From positions 21,832,501 to 21,896,500 of the forward strand of contig NC_065874.1 of NCBI RefSeq assembly GCF_933775445.1: DNA of 64,000 bases, given 5' to 3'. Positions within the stretch are counted from its first letter, which is position 1. Each line of letters starts with the position of its first letter. The notes under the pieces were generated by a model. The model did not search any database. It saw only the letters and a program-made list of their open reading frames with translations, and was not told the origin of the DNA. The translations under genes were made by a program, and so were the position numbers. Positions 26,230-38,696 of the stretch are shown piece after piece. Source of the DNA: Argentina anserina (lineage: Eukaryota > Streptophyta > Magnoliopsida > Rosales > Rosaceae).

Positions 26230-27505
26230 GAGAATTATAAAATAGTATCATCTCACATCATAAATTAGAAAAAGATCACCACTTATTTCCAATTATAAAA
26301 ATGTCATCTCATTTGACTAGAAATGAGAAACTAGTTAACAAGTTTAGAACAAAATTAGAAAATAACCACTTTTAAAATATTTTCTGGACAATTTTACATT
26401 TTCTTCTTCATCTTCTTCTTCTTTTTTCCTTCTTCTTCTATTTTCGGCTATAATTTTACCATCCGATGATGGATTTGAGAGTGGTTGATACCATTGGAAA
26501 GATTTTTCTCTACTCTTTCATTTGATACCATACCCACTCCAAACCGACCACCGTACAAGGCGCAGCAACCCTCATAAGGGGTTGTCGCCGCCGATGGCGG
26601 TGCTCTAAGCAATTTCGGCGAAACCAGAGTTCAATGTTCTCTAATTCTAGTTATTCTCTTCATTATAATCATACTCATACCAGCATACTTTGAATTTGAA
26701 TATAATTTCACATGTTTAAACAGTTTTTCTCAGCATGTCACACCTGATGTCACACTAGTTGTCACATTATCTATCACACCCGTTGTCACAACTTCTATCA
26801 CACCTCACACATGATGTCACACCCGTTGTCACACAACCTATCACACTAACTGTCACACCCCTGTCACACTACTTAATACACTCGTTGTCACACTATTAAT
26901 CACACCTGATGTCAAACTCATTGTCACACCCGATGTCACACTAACTGTCTCACCCATTGTTACACTAGCTACCACACCCGCTATCACACTACCTATCACA
27001 CTAACTGTCACACATCTGTCACACTACTTATTACACTCGTTGTCACACTATCAATCACTCATGTTGTCAAACTCATTGTCACACTCGATGTCACACTACC
27101 TATCACACTCGTTATCACACTACCTATCACACTAATTGTCTCACCCACTATTACACTAGCTACCACACCCGCTGTCACACTACCTATCACACTAACTATC
27201 ACACCCTCTGTCACACTGTTTTATATGATTATTGTGACAAGATCAAGAAGAAGAACAACAATAATAATAATAATAATAATGACTATAATTAACGAACTTT
27301 TATTTATTGTTATGTGATATTAAACTTCTCAAATCAACTCATACGATCCAAATTTCGACATTAATGTGATGTCATACCCCTACCCACACTACCTATCACA
27401 CTACCTATCGCATTACCTGTCACACTGCCTATCACACTACCTGTCATAGTAGAAAGTGACAAGTAGTGTGATAGCTAGTGTGAAAGGCAGTCATAGTGCG
27501 ACAAC
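26230..27505 (+). repeat. Copy B of the TGTCACAC-rich repeat
   Basis: Same order as copy A: leader 26280-26645, long array 26735-27215, spacer with an (AAT)n run at 27259-27280, then a second array ending in an inverted segment near 27455-27500. The copies are clearly diverged (array lengths and many single bases differ), so the duplication is not recent. Confidence 0.65.
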
Positions 27506-28179
27506 AATTTTCTTTAAAATAAAAATACGCAATATTTGAGGTAGGCACCCAAACTACTCTAGGCACCATGTCACCATCTTCTTCAGATTTGTTTTTTTTT
27601 TTCGGCGAGCCCTATAGCACCACCAAGCGCTTTGATCACAACCATTATTACGATCAAGCACCAACGCCACCATATAATTAAGAGGCTCATCGACGAAGTT
27701 GTGATTCTTGCTGGGAAATCTGAAATTACATCATCACAATCTAGATAAGTCTGACCCCTTCATACAACTAAGATTATCAAATTTTGTTGTGTTAATGGTG
27801 AAAAAATGAAGGCAAAAATGCCGATTTCCACCCCAAACTTGGTCATAATTGTCAATTTGCACCCTGAACTTGCATTTGAGTCAATTTACCTCCTAAATTT
27901 GGTAAAAATTGCCGATTTTCACCCTATCCGTCAAATTTAATAATTTACATCCAATTTTAAGTCGCATGTCATCAATTTGAAGGACAGTATTGTCATTATA
28001 TATTTATTCATATTTAATAATGAAATAAATTAATAAAATTACTTAAGAGGAACACTTGCTACAATGTTTTTTTTTTCGAAACATTTTATTGATTTATATA
28101 TTTATTATTTTAGGTGATATGGTATGTTAAAAAATATTAGAAAAATATAAATAAATACATTGAAAATTAAAAATAACTG

Positions 28180-28395
28180 TGTTTCCGAGAGAATTACTAT
28201 TCTACCATTGTGTGTCTTAGCCTTATTAGGATTTTTGTTAGAGATAGATTCACATCTATGTAATAGATTAGGACTCCGAATCCTACGAGATTGTGGTTAT
28301 GTAATGCCTATATATAGACCTCATTATCAATCACTAAATGGTTACGTTATGTTCCATTACGTCGTTATTATTCTCGTTTCGTTCCTCCTTCAACA
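28180..28395 (+). repeat. Copia-type LTR fragment nested in the TIR element
   Basis: Matches the LTR at 57847-58029 across most of its length, sharing GAGAATTACTATT, a CTTAGCC segment, GAATCCTACGAGATTGTGG and the TATA-containing TAATGCCTATATATAG. It starts with TG and ends near CAACA. It may be a diverged solo LTR; no 5-bp target duplication is evident. Confidence 0.75.
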
Positions 28396-28418
28396 ATGTG
28401 TACATATATAAAAAAAGA

Positions 28419-28442
<24 letters not shown>
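28419..28442. repeat. (AT)n microsatellite
   Basis: An uninterrupted AT run of about 12 units just after the LTR fragment. Confidence 0.9.
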
Positions 28443-28449
<7 letters not shown>

Positions 28450-28791
28450 AGATACTATATTTGAATGTGTGAGTATGTTGAATATATAATTCGAAGTAGG
28501 GTTAAGTATGTAGAAAAAAAAAGATGTAAATAATTTGATTAAAAAAATAATCCTCCCTTTAAAGAATATTTTTATTTGTTTTTAACAAATATATAAATAT
28601 AAAATGACAACATTACCCCCTCATGTGTATGACATGTGACGCAAAATTGGATAAAAACAGTTAAATTTAACGGATGTGGTGCAAATCACAATTTTTACCA
28701 TGTTTAGGAGGTAAATTGACTCAAATACAAGTTCAGGTTATAAACTGACAATTTCAGCCAAATTTGGGGTATATTTTAGCAACTTTTCCTT

Positions 28792-29184
28792 ATATTTATT
28801 TATGTTTTCAAGGTGTTACAATTAAGTTCACATTAACAAATTACATGTGAATATCTAACAAAAAATATAAATTTTCAATAAAAAGTGATATATTTTCATA
28901 TTCGGGTGAAAAAGATTAATATTACATGATATGATTAATTAATTATATATTTTAGAAAATTGTTGTACTGAATTGTCATTTTACACTTAGGTAATATAGT
29001 ATTTCAGTAATTGAAATTTTTGTGGGCTGAATAAAGGAATTGGTGGGGTGTCAATAGCCGCACCCTTATATTAATGAAAAGATATAGTAATGGATATTAA
29101 TGATTAAGTGTGTATTTAAAATTTTGAGGGGGCCAAAGTATAGGAATTGGAGACTGCTATAGTAATTATACATGGTTAGGTGAA
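28792..29184. other. AT-rich spacer before the gypsy remnant
   Basis: No gene or clear element. The gypsy reading frame becomes recognisable only at about 29185, so the 5' breakpoint of that element lies in or near this stretch. Confidence 0.5.
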
Positions 29185-29189
29185 GAAAT

Positions 29190-30062
29190 TTGAAAACGTT
29201 GGGGGTGCCACAGCCCCTTCGGGCCCTAAAGGCGTTTTACCATTGGCTATTTTCTAAACCAGTTCTAACCGGGCGCATGGCTAAATGGGCATTACTATTA
29301 AAGCAATACGACATCATATATGTGCCCGCTAAAGCAGTGAAAGGACATGCGTTGGCCGACTTCCTGGCAGACCACCCTATTCCATCAGATTGGGAAATCT
29401 CAAATGACTTCTGAAACGAGGAAGTCTTCCTTACAGAGGTCCTCCCTACTTGGAAGATGTTTTTCTATGGCTCATCTAGGACAGACGGAGCAGAGGCTGG
29501 TGTTATCTTTGTCTCTTCACATAAACAGATATTGCCTTATTCCTTCACTCTTGGGGAACTGTGCTCCAACAATGTCGCAGAGTACCAAGCGTTGATCATA
29601 GGATTGCAAACAACATTAGAAATTGAAATCCAAAGTCTCGAAGTGTATGGAGACTCGAAGTTGGTAATTGATCAACTGCTCACTAATTACGAGGTCAAGA
29701 AGAAAGATTTGGTACCTTATTTCCAACTCGCCACACAACTCTTGAAGGGCTTTGATAGCGTTACACTCATACATGTGCCACGGAAAGAAAATCAAATAGC
29801 AGACGCATTGGCGAACTTGGTGGCGACCTTGGCATTGTCTGGAGACGAAATTTTGGACATCCCAATTTGCCAAAGGTGGGTCGTGACAACAAAGCCTTTA
29901 CTCCAGTATGCCAGTTCTCATGTAGTGTTAGTTTACACCATTGATGTTGAAGATTGGAAGCATCCTTTTATCGACTATCTTGAGCACAACAAGCTTCCTG
30001 AAGATTCGAAGCAAAAGTGGAGAATCAAGAGGCGAGCACCGCGCTTCCTCTACTACAAATAA
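29190..30062 (+). pseudogene. gypsy RT/RNase H remnant
   Basis: The first part (to 29414) ends in the RNase H-like phrase VKGHALADFLADHP, typical of the end of the first gypsy RNase H. The next frame (29457-30062) is a second RNase H of ~135 codons: NVAEYQAL supplies the Glu, YGDSKLVI the second Asp and IADALANL the last Asp. The first acidic residue is replaced: the expected F-D-G reads FYGSS. The two parts are in different frames and the second ends at TAA 30060-30062. Confidence 0.85.
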
Positions 30063-31163
30063 ACTTTATATCAGAGGTCATTTGGCGGAGTACTCCTTGA
30101 TGCTTGGGAAAAGATGGAGCGGCCAAAGCTATGGAAGAGCATCATTCTGGAGTGTGTGGACCACATCAGTCAGGACCAAAATTACATTTTCAAGTAAGAC
30201 GACTAGGGTATTATTGGCCCACCATGGTTAATGATTGTATGGAGTATGCACAGAAATGCCAAGCTTGTCAGTTTCATGCCAATTTCATTCATCAGCCACC
30301 TGAGCCGTTGCATCCGACAATTGCTTCGCACCCATTCGATGTCTGGGGAATGGATGCAATCGGACCCATCATTCAGAGATTCATTCCCAAAGTGGGCAGA
30401 GGCGATACCGCTCAAATATATAAAGAAGGAAAATGTTGTGGACTTCATTACGGGAAGAATTATACAACGCTATGGCATACCACGGTGCATCATCATAGAT
30501 AACGCCAAGTATTTCTCGAATACCGCAACCGAAAAGTTGAGTAAGAAATTCCACTTCAAGCTTCATTTCTCTTCGATGTGCAACGCTCCAGCAAATGGTT
30601 TGACAGAAGCATTCAATAAAACGCTTTGTAACATTCTGAAGAAAACTGTCACCAAGAAGGAGATGGATTGGCATGAGAAATTGGGCGAAGCTCTCTAAGC
30701 TTATAGAACGACGTATCAGACAGCCACAAATGCTACACCTTACTATCTCATCTATGGTGTCGAAACTGTGTTACCATTAGAGAAAGAAATCCTGTCATTG
30801 AGAATCGCTTTGCAAGAAGGTCTCACAAATGAGGAAAATGTCAAGTTGTGACTTCAAAAGTTAGAAGCTTTGGACGAGAAGAGGCTTGATGCCCAACAAC
30901 ACCTGAAATGCTACCAAGCTCGGATGTCACACGCCTCCAGCAAAGGTGTTCGACCACGGTCGTTTCAAGTTGATGATTTAGTTCTTGTTGTTCGAAGACT
31001 CATCATTATGACGCACAAGACTGACCCCAAATTCAAGTTAAAATGGGATGGTCCTTACGTCATCATAGAAGTATACACCAATGGAGCTTACAAAATTGTG
31101 GCGGAAGACGGTTTGAGGATCGGTCTCATTAAAGGCAAGTTTTTGAAGAAGTGCCATGCTTGA
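30063..31163 (+). pseudogene. gypsy integrase remnant
   Basis: A zinc-binding region (CQACQFH near 30262) is followed by the core: WGMDAIGP (~30345) carries the first Asp, the segment at ~30500 (IIDNAKYF) the second, and LTEAFNK (~30602) the Glu. The C-terminal part (30870-31163) has the conserved KFKLKWDGPYVI and ends FLKKCHA. Frameshifts near 30100-30400 and in-frame stops at 30696-30698 and ~30849 inactivate it. Confidence 0.85.
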
Positions 31164-33756
31164 AAACATCAAAGTATGCTCTAACTCTACACGTGCCTAC
31201 ACTGCATAAGACAAAAAAACAAAAACAAAAAATGCTCCACGCCTACATGAGCTTAAACTACACAAGGTACAAAAAAAACCCTTGAACTACGTGATGACTT
31301 GATTCCTTCTTTAGTAGGATACATAGGCAGCTTGAGCATAACAATATTAAGTTAAGTCACATCAAAATAAAAATAAGGGTTTGTCCGTCAAATGATAGAG
31401 CAAATTTTATTTCACTGATAGTAAGTTAAATTTCAAAATCGATTGATTACAAGATGATTGAAAAAAGAGATGAGCAAGTCTTGATCATTCAAGTCAGCTA
31501 TCACATCCAGATCAAACCCTTAAAGCACTACGATGTTCTTCAAAATTGGCTCGCAACTTCTTTGCCTCTTCAATCTCTGTTGCAGTCAGTTCTGGAATCT
31601 CTCGGATTTGACACTTCTTATGTTCTAGATCAGCAAGTCTTGCATCGTGAAGAAAAAAGTTTGCATCTAGCGAGTCCAACGTCTGCTCTAGCTTCTGTTG
31701 TTATTTCTTCAAGTTCTCGAGGGACTCAAGCGTAGAATGACGCCGAACAAAACTATTTTGTCGAATTTCTTGGGCTATCGTGATTTCAGACTCTGTTTGT
31801 TCCAATTTTTAGGCGCTTGTGCGCATGACGCATTTGTGAGTGCATGCAAGCCTTGTCGAGTCATATAGGGAAGCGCTTGTCATCAACTACTCCAATTTGT
31901 TTTTATTTTTGATGGGTCGACTTCGTATTTTCTAAGTTCATTCGTCAACATATCAAACTCATTCTTCCCAGCAATAATCATCTTCAGAGAACACGTCGCT
32001 ATCACGCCTTCTATCTTTGCACAAACTTCCGCAGCTGCTCGCATGCGGATATCGTGGAGCCATTGACTTGTATCCACTACCTCAATATCGCACACAGAAG
32101 CTTCCAGAAATATTGTTCTTTCTGAAGGCTTTGTACTTCCCGTCGCCATTGAAAAACCTGCATATATGAAGGTGAAAATGAGCATAAATTATTGAAGAAA
32201 TACAGAAAATAATATATAAATAAATTCGTGTGTACCTCTCTGGTCAACTGGCTGTGGTTCACTCTCCTTTTGACGTACGTCTTTTTCTGGGAGAATGTTA
32301 GCTGTACACTCCTCAAAAGGAAATTGAACGCCGTCACCTGAGCAGACTTCATCAAAATAACCGATATCTTCAAGCTGGGAGGAACAAAATTGGATCAAGT
32401 TAGCAATAAGTGAACTGTTGAATATGATACATAACAAAAGGGGACGAGCACAAAAGCAAATACAACAAAAATAGTTTAAATAAATACCTCAACATGTGCA
32501 GGCACGAGTTTTGAAGGACCAGGAACATCCCCAAGAAAATTGCCGCCAAGATCAAAGTCGGCATTGGGATTGAAGTAAATAGGGTCAAGATCAACATCAT
32601 CCCTCTTTTTGGCGTTTGAAGTGCACGTCACTATGAGGACTACTGCTGCTTCTATTACGACTTTTGGATGTAGCAACCTTCTCCTTCGACTTGGGGCGGA
32701 AATCTGCTGAATCTTCGATTCCTTCCAAAGCAAGAGGAGGTGGAATCTGATAGTTATCAACCGGGGGCAAAGCTTCCGCGGAAACAAAAATTCGAAGAGG
32801 AGTTGTCGCACTGTCATCTTCTTTAGCTTACGGAGGCTCTTGTTGTAGCAAATTCACAATGGTTATCTTCATAGGCTTCTTCAACGCATGATGATGAACT
32901 TTGAACCACCATTCGATATAGTCCTAAGTAACCATAAACTTTGTGATGTCACTTTTCATAGGCAAGATTGCCTCACCCTTTATGCCAAGCTTGGTCAAAC
33001 TATCTCAAAACGAGTATGTCCGAGCCAAAGGTATAGGTCTACGATCTCTTTGGGAACCTCCGGGAACACCATGAACATATCCGAATTGTCAGCTGAATCG
33101 TTGAGGGCTATAGGGTTCGACTACTTGCCAACTATCTTGCCGTATGGACACAAATCTGGAGCGAAGGCTAATGAGATAGGCAGAATCTGAGGAAGGGCTA
33201 TGTGGGTGTCAACGATCAGTTTGCGCACACTTGAAACTTTGGCAAATCGTTCCATCCGAAGATCATCCCAAGCAGAAAACAAGGCACCGACCCGTCCATC
33301 CTCGAAATGTCTTGCTGAAAATTCCCCTGAAATATGAGCCATCAAGGGCATGAAGCTTTTTGGATGTCGAGAGAAGAAATTGGTGCCGAAATACTCGCCC
33401 AACCACCCATATAAGTAATGAAAAGGAAGCGCAGTTGGACAGCTTCCTAGATCACTCGAGACAAATATGGCATTTAAACCCTGATATATATTCGCCAATA
33501 CGAGAACCGCCAGACAATAGTGTTGACCTCGAACCATTCTGTGGGCGATCTTAAAAACTCTCGGACGAATAAAACCTGGATCATTCTTCGGGAATACGAA
33601 TAAACAAAGCCAACACACATAAAAGGCAGAGAGGTAAACAGATTTCATGCTTGCTTCTTCTACGCCTAAATCCTCGAATGGTGAAAGGTCTTCCGGAGTT
33701 CGCTGGCGAATCCCCGGAATGGCGCCCGATTGATCGTGAGTATTAGCGGGCGCGTC

Positions 33757-35866
33757 TGATAGGAGCACAAAGTGTGACGTTCTTAATGTGATTATGCCCT
33801 ATTCTTACTCTTTGTTACCTCTTATTTAGTAGGTTTTAGTTTCTTTTGTATGAATAAGTGTCTAGGTAGAGCTTATATCAATTATGAATGAATTGATGAT
33901 GAAATCGTGCCAAGTGTTAATAATCCTTTCGTATTTCTTTGTTTCTAACATATTATTCTTATTAGGAAATACAAATCCATGTTGGAGAAGGAAAGCAATC
34001 CTAGTTCCACAAGGAAAGAGAAGAAAATACACTTAAAAGCCCAATCCATGCAAGAAATCAAAATGCTGTCAAGATTCATAGTCCAACTCGGACGGGCTCC
34101 CCTGGATAGCTCCGATCGAGTTAAAAGACGTACCTTATATGGATAAAAAGGATTTTGAGTCTAGTTTCTGTAGTATTTGGAATCCAATCAATATCTTATT
34201 CCTACAGGGAGATATGACCGAATCATTGATCGGAGGTCCAGTGAACTCGGCTGAATTATCTCAACCATTGATTTGCTTTTGATCCAAGGGCTATGAGGGA
34301 AACTTGGGACTTTGTTCCTCCTGCATACAGAGCACAAATATGTATCAGAATGTCCATAAATCCCTGCACCAAATAATGTCAAAGAAGGCATGCAGCAAAT
34401 TAAATGAGAAGAGGCAAGAAAGTCAAAGAAGGCATGCAGCAAATTTAATGAGGAGAGGTAAGAAAAATCAAACATGGCTGCAACAATTAAGACTTTTGCT
34501 GCCTCCCTAATTCAAAGGAAGAAATTTGTGCAAAAGAAATCAGCATTAAAGGAGGAAGAAGATATGCAATTAATGCAAAGGATATGCAATCCTTATAGAA
34601 ATCAGAATTCTGGCACTGCAGATCATCCAACTTTGACGAGCTCCCCTGGACAGCTCAGAATGATTGAGAAATTGCATGATATATGGATGAAAATCCACGG
34701 AAGTCTAGTTGAAATTGCCAGTTGGAATCATCTCAATATCTATTTTCTAGAGAAAGTTATAGCCACAACAAGGGACAAAGGTCAGATCTGCCGAATCTAG
34801 GAAACCTCAACCAATTTGGTTTCAACTTTGTGGCCATCCTCCCTTGGGTTTCTTCCTCTATATATAGCACCCCATTTCCACATAAAATTATGATCAACCT
34901 TGCTCACAAGACTAGCCAAAGCTCTGCCTTAAACACTACTCATCATCCTCAAAGTCATTCAAGGCGAAAACACCATCTTCCCTTCATTCCATTCGATCCA
35001 AAGCGCTACGCCTCGGATTACCATTCAAGTTGAAGCCGTGCTGCCTTGTTTTGATACCGCTAAGGAGATTTACAAAGTGTAACTCGTTACTTCTTCACTT
35101 ATGTTTTCGGTTTGGATTCTTTGTGTGATGTTGTGTTTATGTTTTTGGCTAGTTCCGAATTTGTGGAATACTCTCATGTAGTTTACGATTTTCCAAGATG
35201 TTATAAAGTAGTTCTGATTTTGTTTTCTATGATTTCTATGTAGATGTCGTGAGTTTATAATTCAATGATTTGATGATTCTCTTTCTTGTGTGTTAACTAT
35301 ATGTGATTCAAGGCGCTAAGTTAGTTTTGCATATAGGATTCTTAAGTGTTTTTGTTAACTTGTTAAAGTAAGTGACATGCTTGACTTGTTAGTAATCACT
35401 AGGAATTAACCATGATTCGTTGTTATCTAAGATGCGCTAAGTAATTAGATAAGAGATGAATCAATGAAGTGGTAAGATTGAGAATGACATGTTACCTTGT
35501 AATTTCTAAGCGCTAAGATAGGATTACCAGGCCATGTTTCGAGTTAGGGATGCGCTAAGTAACCTAGTTTGGTATTAGGTTGTTGTTTGTTCACTCAATA
35601 CTTGTCCGCTAAGGCTCGGTGTTTGCATAGGATGAGATTATGATTTTGAAGCTACTTGTGACGATTTGTTTGGTGATGTTTATGTGTTGTTGATCACATG
35701 TATATATTAGTTTAGGTTTTATTTTCTGTTTTTATCTTTCAACCCGATCCTATATATCAAACTCTTTTAAACTCGTATGAATTCGTTGTTAAATGTTTGT
35801 GATTCTTTACCCTGGTTGGATCCCCGGTTTGTGAACGATATCCCTCTTATTTCATGTACTATTGGT
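33757..35866 (+). mobile_element. Dispersed repeat element, copy 1 (solo-LTR-like)
   Basis: Begins TGATAGGAGCACAAAGTGTG and ends in a segment with GGATCCCCGGTTTGTGAACG (35820-35839). The inverse of this arrangement occurs at 46395-47905, so the ends are defined by comparison. It interrupts the antisense PMD gene and so is younger than it. Longest open frames are short (<=108 codons) and unrecognised. It contains an internal duplication (34085-34215 resembles 34622-34760) and a 44-bp tandem repeat. It could be a solo LTR or a LARD-like element; no target duplication was found. Confidence 0.7.
34381..34468. repeat. 44-bp tandem duplication
   Basis: AAAGAAGGCATGCAGCAAAT begins at 34381 and again at 34425, with the remainder of each unit also similar. 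It lies inside the dispersed element and is absent from the shorter inverted copy as far as I can see. Confidence 0.8.
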
Positions 35867-36667
35867 AGGAGGCCTCTTGTATCTCATCTGGCCTTTGTAC
35901 CAATACCATATCCATGTAGCTATCTTCACGTTGCTACGCTCCCTTTTGCACAATATATAGTAAGCAAGAAACAAATAGCGACAGCTTTTGGGGATGAGAA
36001 GCTCCCATTCTTTACTCTTTGCAGAAAACTCGGCAATGGGTGGAATACCTTCGTTATAAAAACTTCCAAGGATAGGCAAGCCTGCAATATGCTCAAGGTC
36101 CAAAAGACATATAGACATCTCCCCTTACGATGTGTGCAGAGTGTTTGTAGTAGGGCACCAATACTCACAAAACGCTCGCACAATGGGAGCAACACGATCA
36201 TAGCTGAATAATGACGCAAACACTGCTCGATAGAGGCCAGTTTTCTTCATGTGGTCTTTGTTTTGGCTTAAAACATCTTCTACCCACTCCTAGTAGCACT
36301 CTGTGTAGGTAAAACCGCCGGTAGTTAGAAACGCACCCCATCGCATAGAGTTGTTGGATATAGAGTCGTTGAGAAGCTTGAATGACACCGCGGGAGCATC
36401 TTCGTCACAATGTGCAGACTTCAGCATCAGAACGTCTGAACTTAGCTCCTCATTGCCTGACTTCGACGGTCGAAAGCTGGCTACTTGACGGTTCACTGCG
36501 TGAGTCCACTTCGAGACGAGAGTGGAGTTGCCATAGAATGGAGTTTTAAAAGAGAATGGTCCAGTAAGAGAGAGATATACAGTTAAGGTGGTGTCATCAT
36601 GTTGCTCATCTTCAACATCCATGAGGATAATAATCATCCCGTCCTTGAAACTTCTGAAAGCCGTCAT

Positions 36668-38171
36668 GCTGAATGTGATGTGTAAAACCTAAAATGCTTT
36701 TATTGAGTGTTGTAGTCTATGAATTGAGAGCAGTCAGCGATTAGGTCTTTTACGTTTTTTAAATCCGCTAGAAATCAATGCATTTCGAAAGCAGTCAAAT
36801 TTCTAAATCAACCGCAGCGCTCGAATTATTGTCAAAATCCTACAAAAAAAAGGGGGGTCAAAGTCAAACAATGAAAAAAAAATTCTGCAAAAAAAAAAGT
36901 CTGAGTCAACCATGAAAAAAAGAGAGGTCAAAGTCAAATCACGAAAAAAAAAGAGGTCAAAGTCAAACCACAAAAAAGTCAAAGTCAAAAAAAAGAGGGG
37001 GTCGCATTTTAAGCACGCGAGCATACCTGCACATGATCATACCAGCCAAAACAAAAAGGAAAAAACTCCCTGAGAAGAACCTAGGAGACCTCCGACCAAA
37101 CCACTCTTGGAAGCCTGATCTCCGGCGCCGCTACACCTCTGGTCGGCGCACCACCTGCATCGCCACCAGCTCGCCGTCGAGGTCCTCCCTCCGGCCTTGG
37201 ATGGCCTCGCCGCCGTCGGAAACTGGAGAACCAAGGGAGAGACAGTCGGCTCTTTTCAACGTCTCTGATCGCCTCTCCGGCCACCGTTTGGGTCAACTCT
37301 GGTACTTTTCTTCTTCTCTTCTTCGTGCTAAACAAGTCTGTATAATTAGTTCTTGGATTGGATGAAGATTTGAGGAATTTGGATTTTGGAAATTTTTGAA
37401 GTCGTGTAGTTCTTCGTGCTTCGATCGTAAAGGCTACTTCAGCTTGATTATATTATTCTTAATATCTGTGGTGAAGTCTTGTTGTTAGCTTTCTGAATTG
37501 AATGGATCAAAATTCCAAATTGATGCATATTGATGATTGAAATGCATGAATTTTGCCGAGAAGCTATGTGAAAAAGAAAGGGGAAACAAAAAACTACCTT
37601 GCATCCATGGCCATCTGTTGCAGTTTGGAGTGGCAGAACGGAAGAACTTCAGGTTGAAGATGAAGATGAAAACTGAACAGCAATGAGTAATGAATGAAAT
37701 GCTTGTGTGTTGAACTAGAAGATTGCAGGAGATTAAATAGGCAAGCATGCAGCTACATTAATGCAAGCAGGAAGAAAGAAAACCAACATTCCCAAACAAT
37801 TAATTCTAGAGAATAAATTTGTCAATGATCATCAATAAATGCCAACACTCCAAGCAATTAATGCTAGAGAAGAAATTTGTCAATGATCATCAATAAATGC
37901 CAACACTCCCAAGCAATTAATGCTAGAGAAGAAAATTGTCAATGATCATCAATAAATGCTCAAGTCATACCAAATCAACACTAAATCAAATAAATCGACG
38001 AGACAGTCATTAATTTCCCTATGTGTCGAACTAAATCTCGAAAGTCATAAGGAAAGATTACTACAAAATTTGCGGAGTCCCGGAAGCTAGCTCCACAAAT
38101 TCTCCAAATCAAAGTGCATACTTCAAGTTGCGCTTTCGACACGTGACGACGAAATGTCTGCAGCACGACTT
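36668..38171. other. Untranslated region of the gypsy element between PMD gene and 3' LTR
   Basis: Holds an A-rich block with repeated GTCAAAGTCAAA units (36835-37005), a GC-rich block with overlapping open frames (37080-37330, not convincing as coding), and AT-rich sequence ending at the polypurine tract. No separate gene is supported. Confidence 0.55.
37788..37962. repeat. Three-copy tandem repeat, period 58-59 bp
   Basis: ATCAATAAATGC recurs at 37831, 37889 and 37948, embedded in near-identical units containing CAATTAATGCTAGAGAAG and TTGTCAATGATC. Confidence 0.85.
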
Positions 38172-38185
38172 GAAGTGGGGGTATT
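38172..38185 (+). other. Polypurine tract of the gypsy element
   Basis: GAAGTGGGGGTATT immediately precedes the TGTAGAC start of the LTR, the expected place for the plus-strand primer of reverse transcription. Confidence 0.7.
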
Positions 38186-38591
38186 TGTAGACACAAGAAA
38201 TTTAATGAAGTAAATAATCTTCATTAAATGATTAAATCGATCAAGAACCCGACAAAATTGCACACGTGACCCAAAAGTCAATAAAGTCAGTACGGATCCG
38301 AATAAAATTCGCATCAGCACATAAACAGATGATCGTAATCGAAGCTACGTGATTCAGACTTTAATTGGAAATTGAATGTCATTAACGATCGAAATGGTAA
38401 TCATACATTTGATTAAATTAATAAATTTCTTTACGGTTATAATTAAATCAATTATTTAAATTTGTTTAATTTAGTTATTCTCATAACTAATTTTAAATTA
38501 ATCATAAAATACATATTGATTTAATTATACAACTAAAGAAATATTTTTTTTTGTGTGATTAAAATATTCTATAAAATAGAAGCCTTGACAC

Positions 38592-38599
38592 TATAAATA
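38592..38599 (+). promoter_or_regulatory. TATA box in the gypsy LTR
   Basis: TATAAATA followed ~100 bases later by the tandem array; the likely core promoter of the retrotransposon. Confidence 0.5.
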
Positions 38600-38696
38600 C
38601 CCCTTCCAACATAAAGAGAGAGGGGATTTTTGAGACTTGAGAAGAAGAGAGAAAATCGCTTGAGCAAGATCACTCTCGAGAAATCCCGAAGTCTCC

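Larger units (their letters stand above)
27809..28791. mobile_element. Long-TIR non-autonomous element
   Basis: Bases ~27809-27990 are an inverted, diverged copy of ~28600-28791. Paired landmarks include GAGTCAATTTACCTCCTAAA at 27879 and its complement at ~28705-28724. The arms are about 180 bp, the interior is AT-rich and non-coding, and a copia-LTR-like piece lies inside. A clear target-site duplication was not found. Superfamily not assigned; the long TIRs would fit a Mutator-like or fold-back element. Confidence 0.7.
31512..36667 (-). pseudogene. Plant mobile domain (PMD) gene, antisense within the gypsy element
   Basis: Minus-strand reading from ATG 36667 gives a PMD protein: an N-terminal lead, then the W-rich mobile domain with NTLHTS and the phrase DLEHIAGLPILG (near 36080), continuing in 33121-33768 (YLSAFYVCWLCLFVFP near 33640). 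Smaller exons with splice signals follow at ~32478-32817, ~32237-32382 and ~31899-32157, then a coiled-coil-like tail ending at 31512-31514. Lesions: TAG at 36290-36292 where a Trp is expected, TAA at 36125-36127, a 2.1-kb insertion (33757-35866), and at least two stops in the tail. PMD proteins are related to MAIL1/MAIN and are found both as host genes and inside transposons; here the position before the 3' LTR points to a transposon-borne copy. Confidence 0.8.

Noticed and set aside
37033..37365. Plus-strand open frame of 110 codons in the gypsy untranslated region
   Set aside because: Ser/Arg/Pro-rich in a GC-rich block that is also open on the minus strand; no domain or codon-use support.
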